A DNA stretch of 64,000 bases from Amphibacillus cookii (GTDB lineage: Bacteria; Bacillota; Bacilli; Bacillales; Amphibacillaceae): assembly GCF_016908375.1 (NCBI RefSeq), contig NZ_JAFBDS010000004.1, positions 124,001 to 188,000 on the forward strand, given 5' to 3'. A program made the translations under genes and the position numbers. The notes beneath the pieces are model-generated. The model made no database searches. It was not told the DNA's origin and saw only the letters and a program-made list of their open reading frames with translations. Positions 54,537 through 63,040 of this stretch are shown in pieces. Within the stretch, counting starts at the first letter, position 1. Every line of letters begins with the position of its first letter.

Positions 54537-56830
54537 CCCTCTTTCTTGATAAATCTTATCCGACAAAAATACGTGTTGAACATTTACTAAAACAAATGAC
54601 CTTAAAAGAAAAGGTAGGGCAGCTTAATCAGCATTTATATGGCTGGCAATGTTACAAAAAGTATGACTCCACATTTGAATTGACAAATCTTTTTAAAAAT
54701 GAAGTAGCGAAATGGGGAGGAATTGGGGCTCTATATGGTTTATTTAGAGCAGATCCATGGTCTAAAAAGACTTACAAGAATGGGATTAATGCTTTAGACA
54801 GTCCAAAAGTGGCCAATAAAATACAGGACTATATAGAAAAGCATACGCGATTAAAAATACCTGCCTTACTTTCAGAAGAGTGCCCACACGGACATCAGGC
54901 CCTAGATGGCACTGTCATTCCAACTAATATTGGTAGTGGCTCAACTTGGAATCCAGAACTCATGCAAGATATTTATTCGGATATTGCTAGAGAGATTAGA
55001 AAGCGCGGGGCACATCTGGGGCTGATTTCAACTCTTGATATTGCAAGAGACCCGAGATGGGGACGGACGGAAGAATCTTTTGGTGAAGACCCTTATTTAG
55101 CTGCTAAAATGACAGAAGCTGCTGTTAAAGGTTTTCAAGGCACGCTCTCAGAGAATCTATCTTCAATGCATCAAATTGGGGCTGTCTTAAAACATTTTAG
55201 CGCTCAAGGATCGGGAGAAGGTGGCATTAATGCAGCACCAGCTTCAATCGGCTTACGCGAATTACATGACATTCATTTACCTGGTATGAAAGCTGGTAGT
55301 AAAGCTGGGGCAGTAGGATGTATGGCTGCTTATAATGAAATTGATGGTATCCCATGTCATGCAAGTGAATATCTTCTTAATGATGTTTTACGAAAACAGC
55401 TGGGTTTTAATGGTGTTGTAATGGCAGACGGTGTTGCGATTGATCGGCTAAATATATTAACTGGAAGCTTTGAAAAGTCAGCTACGACAGCTCTAAAAGC
55501 AGGCGTTGATCTAAGTTTATGGGATACAAGCTTTACAAGATTAGAAGATGCCGTGAAAGCTCATTTACTCGATGAAAGGGTTATAGACAAAGCTGTTAGT
55601 CGCATTTTAACATTAAAGTTTGAGTTTGGGCTATTTGAAAGCCGTTATATCGATGAACCTATCTCTATTGAAACCGTCATTCACCCAAAAACCAAAGATA
55701 AAAATTTAAAAGTGGCTGAAGAATCACTCGTCTTACTAAAAAACAATGCTATTTTACCACTTAATCCATCAATAAAGAACATTGCTTTAATTGGACCAAA
55801 TGCAGATTCAGTATATAACATGCTTGGCGATTACACAGCCACTCAACAAGATGGAAAAGTTAAATCCATTTATGAAGCACTTCAAATGGCTAACCCTAAG
55901 GCAACCATTACTTATAGTAAAGGGTGTGGCATTTTGGATCAAAGTAAAGATGGTTTTACAGAAGCATTAGCTGCAGCAGAAGCCGCCGATTTAGTGATCT
56001 TAGCTGTTGGTGGAAGTAGTTCTCGAGATTTTAATATTACTTTCGATAAAAATGGGGCAGCACTTCCTAACGATCAACCGGTTGATATGGACTGCGGTGA
56101 AGGAATGGATGTCGCTGATTTAAGGCTAGGGGGGGTTCAAGAGGAATTAATAGAAGCAATTAAAAAACTAAATAAACCTACTGTTGGCCTGCTTGTCCAA
56201 GGGAGACCCTACGCTGTAGAGGGAATGAGTACAGCATGTGATGCGCTTCTCTGCTGTTGGTATCCTGGTGCAGAAGGGGGAGAAGCCATCGCCCGTACGT
56301 TATTAGGTCATAATGTTCCGAGCGGGAAGTTGCCTATTTCCATTCCCCGCTCCACAAGTCAACTTCCTGTGTACTACAATAAAAAAGACTTGGGACAGCA
56401 GTTGCATTATCATGATATAACGACTTCTCCACTCTATCCATTTGGTTATGGATTAAGTTACACAACATTTAAGCTACGCATCGATGAAATCTCAAATGAA
56501 AGTATATCCATTAGAGAATTAGAGCAAGGCAACAAGGTCTTCATCAAAACGTCGATTGAAAACATTGGTAAAGTAAGTGGATCAGAGGTGATTCAACTAT
56601 ATAGACATGATCAACAATCAAGTATTACACCGCGAATAAAAGAGTTAAAAGCATTTAAAAAAGTATTTTTAAAACCCTCAGAGAAAATAACATATACCTT
56701 CACTTTAGGTAAAGAAGATATGTGCACATGGAACAAGGACCTTGCCTATGTTTTAGAACCAAAAAGAATTGAATGGTATGTCGGCAATAGCTCTTTAGCA
56801 AGTCAAAGCGTATTATTAACGATATATTAA
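54533..56830 (+). CDS. Beta-glycosidase, GH3
   Basis: A 765-residue GH3 enzyme without a signal peptide. The N-terminal barrel has KHFSAQGSGEGGINAAPASIG and the nucleophile Asp in GVVMADGVAID. The alpha/beta sandwich domain (about 390-610) and a C-terminal fibronectin-III-like domain (about 645-765) follow, as in three-domain beta-glucosidases/xylosidases. The substrate could be beta-gluco- or other beta-linked ends; the context suggests a glycan released by mannosidases. Its ATG overlaps the GH38 stop (ATGA), with GGAGG upstream. Confidence 0.9.
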   Translation: MTLFLDKSYPTKIRVEHLLKQMTLKEKVGQLNQHLYGWQCYKKYDSTFELTNLFKNEVAKWGGIGALYGLFRADPWSKKTYKNGINALDSPKVANKIQDYIEKHTRLKIPALLSEECPHGHQALDGTVIPTNIGSGSTWNPELMQDIYSDIAREIRKRGAHLGLISTLDIARDPRWGRTEESFGEDPYLAAKMTEAAVKGFQGTLSENLSSMHQIGAVLKHFSAQGSGEGGINAAPASIGLRELHDIHLPGMKAGSKAGAVGCMAAYNEIDGIPCHASEYLLNDVLRKQLGFNGVVMADGVAIDRLNILTGSFEKSATTALKAGVDLSLWDTSFTRLEDAVKAHLLDERVIDKAVSRILTLKFEFGLFESRYIDEPISIETVIHPKTKDKNLKVAEESLVLLKNNAILPLNPSIKNIALIGPNADSVYNMLGDYTATQQDGKVKSIYEALQMANPKATITYSKGCGILDQSKDGFTEALAAAEAADLVILAVGGSSSRDFNITFDKNGAALPNDQPVDMDCGEGMDVADLRLGGVQEELIEAIKKLNKPTVGLLVQGRPYAVEGMSTACDALLCCWYPGAEGGEAIARTLLGHNVPSGKLPISIPRSTSQLPVYYNKKDLGQQLHYHDITTSPLYPFGYGLSYTTFKLRIDEISNESISIRELEQGNKVFIKTSIENIGKVSGSEVIQLYRHDQQSSITPRIKELKAFKKVFLKPSEKITYTFTLGKEDMCTWNKDLAYVLEPKRIEWYVGNSSLASQSVLLTIY

Positions 56831-56946
56831 ACTGTATAAACACATAAAGCGTACAATCGTTTATCTCAAGTAGCAATGTTCTTGCTGTATAGGAGCGTCA
56901 TATTAACTGTGTACGTAAGAATGGTGGTTACAATATTAGCGTTTTA

Positions 56947-57315
56947 TTATGCAATAGATTGGATGGATTGAATTTGGTATTTAACTCGACTTAATCCATC
57001 CAACTTCTTGTTTATATGCCCACTATCCATCACGCGCATCGGCACGTCCAGGACATTGCCAGCGAAGGCGGGGTGAACTTGACGGTTGCCAAGCCATTTT
57101 TGTAAGCCACTTTGTTTTTCACCGAATGACCTAAACAAGTTGTTTGAACCGCTAGTTAGGTTCATATTGCTAATTTTCCGCATCGTTTGTTTGCCAAGAT
57201 ATTTGCTTTGCCTGGCGATGCTTGGTGCGAATGGCAGACTGGCGGCGATTCCGATGCCAAGACTATGACTAAATATTCCCTGATGTTTTAGTATGCGATA
57301 AATACACTGAAGCGC
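56947..57315 (-). pseudogene. Unidentified gene remnant
   Basis: An open minus-strand frame of about 120 codons bounded by stops. It reads LKHQGIFSHSLGIGIAASLP (hydrophobic), later RKISNMNLTSGSNNLFRSFG and NRQVHPAFAGNVLDVPMRVM. Composition is coding-like, but there is no start with a ribosome binding site. The only ATG is internal (57183). I do not recognise the family. It looks like the C-terminal part of a lost membrane-associated protein. Confidence 0.45.
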
Positions 57316-57348
57316 TTAAAAGTATCGAATAGTATAATTTCTTAGGAA

Positions 57349-57650
57349 GAGGCCGGGACATAACATAAATATGCTCTCCAAATACGAATGATGTTAGCAG
57401 GTGTAGGTTTATCACATACCCGCAGAGGAAATATACTCCCTTTCTGCGGGCACGGCTTCAGCTAATTCAGTAAAGCCAAAAGCGTTTTACTGAATGGATC
57501 TTCAGCTCGTGCTGTTCCCGCTAGAGTGTCGCATATTTCCTCTGCTATTTTGTATCATTCGTTTTAATATAATAAATACGAATCATCCATTCACAAAACA
57601 AACGGATCATTCGTATTTGATCTTATGTCTTTTACTTTTGTCCCAACCTC
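57349..57650. repeat. Nested palindromic element containing repeat R3
   Basis: Outer ends GAGGCCGGGACATAACATAA (57349 on) and TTATGTC..TTTGTCCCAACCTC (to 57650) are imperfect inverted repeats. R3 (57422-57545) has perfect 13-bp arms GCAGAGGAAATAT / ATATTTCCTCTGC and inner GGCTTCAGCT / GATCTTCAGCTC blocks shared with R1. A further hairpin, AAATACGAATCATCC / GGATCATTCGTATTT (57574-57618, one mismatch), lies to the right. It sits between the GH3 and DUF3267 genes and may end transcription from both. Confidence 0.7.
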
Positions 57651-57690
57651 GCTTAACCTCTCTCCTTTTTTGTTCCTTACGTTAATTGAT

Positions 57691-58296
57691 TTACTTTTTT
57701 GGCAAATACCAATAAGAATTCATCCCTGAAAGTTGCTGCATAGATCCTTTTGGCATTTGGACTATAGCATTAAAGACATTTAGGTAATCACCAACACCGA
57801 ATAATAAATTTACACTTGCAAATGTAAAGAAAATCGCGGTTATAGCCAAACCCTCGGGAATAAAAATCCAAATAATTAGCGGAATCAATCCAAACACGAT
57901 ATTTGGTAATAATGACAAAAAGATAAATCGCCTCTTGGAAATTGGTGCAGTAGATACGACAAACGCCATAAAAGCTTTTGGACTAACCCACAGTTCTACT
58001 TCCTTATCTTTAGGAAATAAAATTGCATGTAAAAATTCATGAGGAAGAAGCGTTAAAAACGCCAATAAAATACCCCATATATTTATATAAACAAGTTCCA
58101 ACGAAATTCCCCATAACATAGTTTTAATAATAATAGCTAGTAAAACCAACATGATGACTGGTATGATAAACAGTGATGCTACTATATTCATCATTACCAT
58201 TGTATTCGGCTCTTTAAACTTCACCGCATGTTCTGGTAGATCCCCCACTGGAAGCTGATCGCTACTTTTATAAATTCCTTTCCAAACTAAATTCAT
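57691..58296 (-). CDS. DUF3267 family putative membrane metalloprotease
   Basis: A 201-residue protein with about four membrane helices. The helix-loop segment LLPHEFLHAILFPKD contains HExxH (HEFLH), the zinc motif of DUF3267/M50-like membrane proteins, and FGVGDYLNVFNAIVQMPKGS near the C terminus carries a conserved Asp that could be the third ligand. Substrate and role are unknown. ATG at 58296 has GAAAGGGGG 6 nt upstream; an upstream in-frame ATG (58317) lacks a site. Confidence 0.85.
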   Translation of the reverse strand: MNLVWKGIYKSSDQLPVGDLPEHAVKFKEPNTMVMMNIVASLFIIPVIMLVLLAIIIKTMLWGISLELVYINIWGILLAFLTLLPHEFLHAILFPKDKEVELWVSPKAFMAFVVSTAPISKRRFIFLSLLPNIVFGLIPLIIWIFIPEGLAITAIFFTFASVNLLFGVGDYLNVFNAIVQMPKGSMQQLSGMNSYWYLPKK

Positions 58297-58456
58297 CACT
58301 ATCCCCCTTTCAGCCACAATCTAACAGGACATAGACTATTACGTCCCATCGCCATTACCTCCTACGACTCAGTTAGATTTGATTAGATCCTACATTATTG
58401 CGGATGAAGTGAATCGCTTATGCATCGTTTTGAGCCAACAATTGCGGAAAATAGAG

Positions 58457-58930
58457 CTACCATCTACATAAGTAATTTTTAGCAACTGTAACATCATTCT
58501 TGCGTACTTTACCACTTTTCCATGAAGCGAGCCCCATGTTTTCTTTCCTTGCATTTGCTCTATTTACTATCAGTTCAGCAGCCGTCTGACCATGGATTGC
58601 AAAATGAAGTTTATTTTGAACCGTAGCAAAGAAATCCTGTGTAATTATTGCGTTAGGATCGTAGTCAATGGATGTAACGTAGATATCAGTTATCTTCTGC
58701 TAGAACCTTTTCTCTGAAGCACGAATATCACGAATTCGTTCAAGTAGTTCATCAAAATAATCTTGTCCAAAATTACGCATATCTTTAAGACGATCATCAT
58801 CCATTGCAAAACCTTTAACCAGATATTCATTTAAACGTTTAGTAGCCCATTGGCGGAACTGTTTGGTAGATTAGATACTAGTTTCATTTTCCGTTGTTAT
58901 CAGTCTCTTTCTTGAATGTCACTTACCTAT
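58457..58930 (-). pseudogene. rhuM: rhuM-like gene, internally deleted remnant (copy B)
   Basis: The minus strand has a decayed N terminus (matching ILIYQT of copy A) fused at about 58860 to FRQWATKRLNEYLVKGFAMD. It continues ELLERIRDIRASEKRF, a TAG at 58700-58702 where the family has Tyr, then DIYVTSIDYDPNA, HGQTAAELIVNRAN and DVTVAKNYL before divergence. This is the C-terminal half of RhuM. About 100 N-terminal codons are missing by internal deletion, and the end is lost. A nonsense codon and start loss make it non-functional. Confidence 0.85.
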
Positions 58931-59121
58931 CTTCTAATATGTACTATTATACCATTTAAACATTTATTACATTAGCAAAACAAGAACGTTTGTTCTCGTT
59001 TTGTTAATTATCTTTTAATTTAAAAGACTCCTTCAGACTTTTTCTAAGTTCTAAGGGGCTGCATTTTATTTAATTTGTTAAAATACGGTATTACTTAATT
59101 CAACTTTCACCCTTGATTTTA
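58931..59121. repeat. Diverged repeat upstream of rhuM remnant, copy B
   Basis: Aligns with 22701-22898 over its length with scattered changes and small gaps. It holds a palindrome GAAC-GTTT-GTTC (58984-58995) resembling the Bacillus LexA box core GAAC-N4-GTTC. In copy A the same place reads AAAC-GTTT-GTTT. Confidence 0.8.
58984..58995. promoter_or_regulatory. Candidate LexA-type (SOS) box
   Basis: GAACGTTTGTTC matches the Gram-positive LexA core GAACRNRYGTTY at 11 of 12 positions. It lies about 50 bp upstream of the former rhuM start, so SOS control of the intact ancestor is possible. It is a relic if the gene is dead. Confidence 0.35.
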
Positions 59122-59195
59122 CGCAGGATTAACATTTAATATTGATACACAAAAGTATTTGTGTTTTAATTATTATAAATTCAAAAAATTGGTAA

Positions 59196-59426
59196 ATGTG
59201 TGATGAAAGGATGAAATCTGACTTGTTATCTATAATTTTAGGTATAATTGCTATTTACGGTCCAATAATACTACCTGTGTTTTCAATAATATTACTATCA
59301 AATATTCTTGATATTGTCTCTGATAAAGTTTATGTTACGGACAAACAAAAACGTAGGATAATTATATCTGCCACTTTTATTTTGGTGGTTTTTGCAGCTT
59401 TACTATCAACCATTGCATTTAATTAG
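59196..59426 (+). CDS. Small two-helix membrane protein
   Basis: A 76-residue hypothetical protein with two clear membrane helices (about 9-38 and 54-74) separated by a charged loop (SDKVYVTDKQKRR). The start is uncertain: ATG 59196, or ATG 59211 (MKSDLLSI), which has GATGAAAGG too close upstream. I recognise no family. It stands alone downstream of the rhuM remnant. Confidence 0.5.
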   Translation: MCDERMKSDLLSIILGIIAIYGPIILPVFSIILLSNILDIVSDKVYVTDKQKRRIIISATFILVVFAALLSTIAFN

Positions 59427-59456
59427 TACTTTCAAATTTCAAAAAAGCTTTGATGA

Positions 59457-59936
59457 TTAATAGTAAACTATACCCCAGTTAGTGGTCTCCGAAGAAAGTT
59501 CAGTGCAAAAGCCAACGATCCAAAAAACGGATAAAAACATATTTATATAAACATAACTATACTCGACTGACTCCATATATAAATATGATGTCACTCCAAA
59601 CACTATCCAATTAATATTGAAGGTTTCTACTTCTTCCTCCCACTCAATCGTGACCATAAAATCTTTATCCATATCAATGCTGTCCTGTTCGAATGTTAGT
59701 GATAAAAGATCATCATAACAGCGTCTAGTTCCATCTAGTGTTTTCGAGTTATGTGATATTTCATACGTTATCTGGGAAGGCGCGGATTCATTGCCAATGT
59801 ATTTTATGACAAGTTGATCATTTCTATGGTAAGTGGCTTGCCAATTGGCGCTACTACCATCCATGTGGGTACTTTCTTCACAAGCTACAAGCATGAGTAA
59901 TAAACAAAGAGAAACTAGCATTTTTCGTAACACCAT
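59457..59936 (-). CDS. Hypothetical lipoprotein
   Basis: A 159-residue protein with a lipoprotein signal peptide (hydrophobic LCLLLMLVAC, Cys-19, lipobox LVAC). The mature part is beta-rich (WQATYHRNDQLVIKYIGN, ITYEISHNS). The last ~45 residues are unusually hydrophobic (YVYINMFLSVFWIVGF), which could mean a C-terminal helix or a frameshifted tail. No known family was recognised. Start at 59936 chosen for AAGGAGA 7 nt upstream. Confidence 0.65.
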   Translation of the reverse strand: MVLRKMLVSLCLLLMLVACEESTHMDGSSANWQATYHRNDQLVIKYIGNESAPSQITYEISHNSKTLDGTRRCYDDLLSLTFEQDSIDMDKDFMVTIEWEEEVETFNINWIVFGVTSYLYMESVEYSYVYINMFLSVFWIVGFCTELSSETTNWGIVYY

Positions 59937-60002
59937 ACGCCATCTCCTTCCAATTAAAGCATAACATATTTTTGCAGCTTTCTGCATTTTCGTCTGTTCT
60001 GA

Positions 60003-60219
60003 TCAACTTAGCTCTATTTTCTCATCTTCCCAATAAGCTAACAAGAAACTTTCAATGGCTGAAATAATATTAATCTTCCACTTAATTTGTTTATCTAATC
60101 TCTCTATCCTGTAATTCTTAAACTTTGAAGCGATATCTGCAGATATTTTTTTAACATCATCTGGATTTGTTATATATTCTTTAACAAAAGTTAAAGGTTC
60201 AGATAGCGAACTAGAACCT
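60003..60219 (-). pseudogene. Unidentified C-terminal gene fragment
   Basis: About 70 codons open from just after a TAA (60220-60222) to a TGA (60003-60005). The segment reads LSEPLTFVKEYITNPDDVKK and later ISAIESFLLAYWEDEKIELS, helical and charged. There is no start codon or ribosome binding site. The family is not recognised; likely the 3' end of a truncated gene. Confidence 0.35.
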
Positions 60220-60345
60220 TATTTAATAAAACAGTGCCCTTAGAGATGGACAAAAAAATAACCCGACAATGGCCGATGCTTCATCACCAATGCAGGCTAC
60301 TATTATAGACGGTTATTTTTATTTTCTTATTGTGGTTTGATGTTA

Positions 60346-60833
60346 TTAGTCTATATCTCTATTTACGATATGCCTGATGCCCTGACAAATTCCTAATAAA
60401 GAGTCCTTGACGAGCTGATTCATAACGTGTGACTTTAGCGTGATCTTTTCAAGATTATCATGATCAACCCCTTGCGTATACATCGTCTCTTCTCCTTTTA
60501 AAACAGGCAATCCAGCTTCCTCTTGCACAAAAGCTAACCGATAAACATAAATAAGTTGATGACACTTTACCCTTTACCCCTTCATAGATAAGGAAGTTTT
60601 CAATAATGGCGATTAGCCCTTGCGGTTGAACATTCAGGCCTGACTCTTCTTTAAATTCCCTAACAATGGCTTCGGAGGTTGTTTCACCAGTTTTAACTGC
60701 ATCACGAAAGTGTTATTGTTCCGTCTGCTCCACATGAAACAATAACTTTCTGGTCCTTTGCTAGAACACCACATGCACGGACATCGAATCCATTGGATCC
60801 CATATTTATTCTTATATTAATATGGCCGTACAT
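60346..60833 (-). pseudogene. Nudix hydrolase, frameshifted
   Basis: Starting at ATG 60833 (after GGGGG), the minus strand reads MYGHINIRINMGSNGFDVRA, then VIVSCGADGTIT. After a break it reads VKTGETTSEAIVREFKEESG, the Nudix box (GX5EX7REUXEEXGU), then GLIAIIENFLIYEGVKGKV. After another shift it reads GVDHDNLEKITLKSHVMNQL to the stop at 60346. At least two frame breaks disable it. Nudix enzymes hydrolyse nucleoside diphosphate derivatives. A 31-codon ORF fragment (60846-60941, ending DDQGVEYEVFID) lies just upstream. Confidence 0.8.
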
Positions 60834-61062
60834 CAAACAGCCCCCTCAATCAATAAAAACTTCATATTCAACCCCTTGGTCATCCTGATAGGAAATCGCT
60901 AATTCCAGAAAGAGAATCACACTTTTATTTCCTAGGTGCATACATTTTTTCGCCTCGATTTAGAAATGACTTCGTTGTGGTTTCTAGCAAAAATAGGATC
61001 TACAGAATTCTTTATACACTAGGATTCCTATTTCTGTTTTCCTTTGTACTAAAACTAATATT

Positions 61063-61482
61063 TTAAATTTTTAATTTATTAGATTCAACATATTCATTAA
61101 CTTTTGTAACTGCTAAAGATAACTTTTCATACTCTGGGTATTCCGACCAACTAGCTAGTTCTGGTTTACCAAGTAAAGTTGCTGTAAGATATCTTAGATA
61201 TTGTCTTCTAATAGGTTGATTAATTTGAATAATGAACTGTTCACCTTTATTGTTTTCGTAAAATAAGTAGTGCCCATATTTAGCATACTCTGAAAACAAA
61301 GTATTATCACCTTGTATTTTATACGGATAAAGTCCCTCTTTTTCAAACAAGGGGATCAAATCTCCTTTTACAGGAACAATATGCGAATGAGCATGATAAC
61401 AAAGCTGTTCCCCTGGCTGTACGTTACAAAACCCAACTCGTCCATGTTCACAAGAAATACACTCTCCATACAATTCTTCCAA
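61063..61482 (-). CDS. HIT-like protein, probably 5'-truncated
   Basis: A 139-residue segment with CYHAHSHIVPV, a His-x-His-x-His arrangement as in HIT/GalT nucleotide-binding proteins, and two Cys pairs (CISCEHG and CNVQPGEQLC) that could bind metal. The frame stays open upstream to 61518 with coding-like residues (YKDFSSEVKAILEELYGE) but meets a TAG at 61519-61521 and has no ATG. A TTG at 61482 is the first formal start. AAAGGAG lies just before the stop, in a poor position. A broken gene is more likely than an intact one. Confidence 0.5.
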   Translation of the reverse strand: MEELYGECISCEHGRVGFCNVQPGEQLCYHAHSHIVPVKGDLIPLFEKEGLYPYKIQGDNTLFSEYAKYGHYLFYENNKGEQFIIQINQPIRRQYLRYLTATLLGKPELASWSEYPEYEKLSLAVTKVNEYVESNKLKI

Positions 61483-61703
61483 TATTGCTTTAACTTCAGA
61501 ACTAAAATCTTTATATTCCTACTCCTTTGTATTTTTATAGTTAGCACAAAATAACTATACCGCAATCTTGAAGAGAAATGCAGCTTTTGTTAATATTATT
61601 AACTATATGGAATTGTTCTTGAAAATATGTACATTAGTTTTTTAATCGTATAATGTCAATTGATTTGAATATCTGAAAAACAACTAAACATAAGGAGTTT
61701 AGT

Positions 61704-62573
61704 ATGGACAATACTTTAGTAATAATTGCTCTAGCAATAGTTTCATCTTCTTCAAGGGGGATTATAAGCGTTATCGATAGGTACCAAATTGGATTTAAAA
61801 AAAATTCAGTAATAGATGTTAATCTATATAATAATTTGTATACTATTTCGTTAGTTTTTATCATTAGTCTTTATTTTCCTATAGGAGATATATTCACAGA
61901 CTATAAAGTATATATTTATAGTTTGATAGTCCAATTTGTGGCAATGGGATACTCCTATCTATTTAAAAATATGACAATCTTCGAATCAGCTATTGCTGCA
62001 AAAACAGCCGACGTGTTTATTCCCATAGCAGTTTTTCTAGCAACAGGTGTATTTGAAATTTCTACATACCTGATTTCTATACTTACTACGCTAATGGTAT
62101 ATTTTTGGTTAAAAAATTCTTCTAAGGACATAAATAAATATTTACTTGGTATCTTTGTCATTGTTCCATTATTAGTAATTCAATCATTTTTATCGCCTAT
62201 TTTAGTTTCAGAATACAAGGGAGATCCATACTTAGTAATTGGTTTTACTATAGTAACTTTATATATAAGATTTTTTATCTCTTTTGTCTTATTCTTATTT
62301 ACAAATAAACTTAAAAAATCTGATATTTCTTTCAATCTTAAAGGGGCCTCCCTATATATTGGTAGAGGTTTTCTAACTATTATTGCTCAACTCACGTTCG
62401 TAATAGTGACAGCAAGTAATGCTGCTTCCTTAGGATGGATATTTTTAAATATGACCTCATTCTACGGCGTTATCTATTCTTCTATCTTCTTGAAAGAAAA
62501 AGTCTTAAAAAAAGATTTTTTGTTTATCTGTGCTATTACAGCTATAGTAGTAATTAAAGAATTGCTTAGTTGA
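61704..62573 (+). CDS. EamA/DMT-superfamily transporter-like membrane protein
   Basis: A 289-residue protein with ten predicted membrane helices and the two-repeat layout of drug/metabolite transporters. The C-terminal pattern AASLGWIFLNMTSFYGVIYSSIF followed by LKEKVLKKDF matches the end of EamA repeats (P/T-x-x-x-x-x-F-x-x-E-x-x). The substrate is unknown. AAGGAGT precedes the ATG. Low GC and AT-rich codons fit its AT-rich neighbours. It is one of few intact genes in the surrounding decay zone. Confidence 0.75.
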   Translation: MDNTLVIIALAIVSSSSRGIISVIDRYQIGFKKNSVIDVNLYNNLYTISLVFIISLYFPIGDIFTDYKVYIYSLIVQFVAMGYSYLFKNMTIFESAIAAKTADVFIPIAVFLATGVFEISTYLISILTTLMVYFWLKNSSKDINKYLLGIFVIVPLLVIQSFLSPILVSEYKGDPYLVIGFTIVTLYIRFFISFVLFLFTNKLKKSDISFNLKGASLYIGRGFLTIIAQLTFVIVTASNAASLGWIFLNMTSFYGVIYSSIFLKEKVLKKDFLFICAITAIVVIKELLS

Positions 62574-62636
62574 GGTATACTTGAGCTTCGCAATTTTAAG
62601 CAATTCTATAAATGACATTAGAAGGGATTCCAACCT

Positions 62637-62883
62637 ATGGAAAAATCCGTTTATCTATTTATAGAAATTGCAAAAAATTAACCTAAGTTACCCGAATTAC
62701 TTCTTAATAAAGCTTATGGAAGAAGTAGGAGAAGTTTCTGAAGCCTTCCTATCAAGTGAACATTCTACTGTGGAATGAAAATAAAAATCTCACTCTTCAA
62801 ATTTATCAAGGAAAATCCATTTTAGCTGATTAACGGAATTCTATGACATGGCAGACGATGTACTCAATAGATTAGCTGTATAA
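62637..62883 (+). pseudogene. MazG-like nucleotide pyrophosphohydrolase, decayed
   Basis: The plus strand starts MEKSVYLFIEIAKN then a stop. In a shifted frame it reads SYPNYFLIKLMEEVGEVSEA with the EExxE helix of MazG-type enzymes, stops again, and ends FYDMADDVLNRLAV. At least two stops or shifts disable it. GAAGGGATT precedes the first ATG. The rest of 62574-62936 has nothing further. Confidence 0.65.
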
Positions 62884-62940
62884 TTTTAATTCAAGGCCTT
62901 TATAAATAGTTGCACTCTATAAATTAAGAGATCGTTTAGA

Positions 62941-62980
62941 AGTTGCGTGATTCATCATTATTCCGATGAATCACGCAACT
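62941..62980 (+). terminator. Strong intrinsic terminator
   Basis: Perfect 16-bp stem AGTTGCGTGATTCATC / GATGAATCACGCAACT with an 8-nt loop, followed by CTTTATTATGG. Confidence 0.8.
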
Positions 62981-62993
62981 CTTTATTATGGTC

Positions 62994-63019
62994 TTCGATT
63001 CCTGATTAAAGGAATCGAA
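62994..63019. terminator. Terminator hairpin after GH115-type gene
   Basis: Perfect 10-bp stem TTCGATTCCT / AGGAATCGAA with a 6-nt loop, 22 bp past the stop of the minus-strand gene. The plus strand continues AGCCTTTTTGG. Confidence 0.6.
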
Positions 63020-63040
63020 AGCCTTTTTGGTGTGTTTTAG

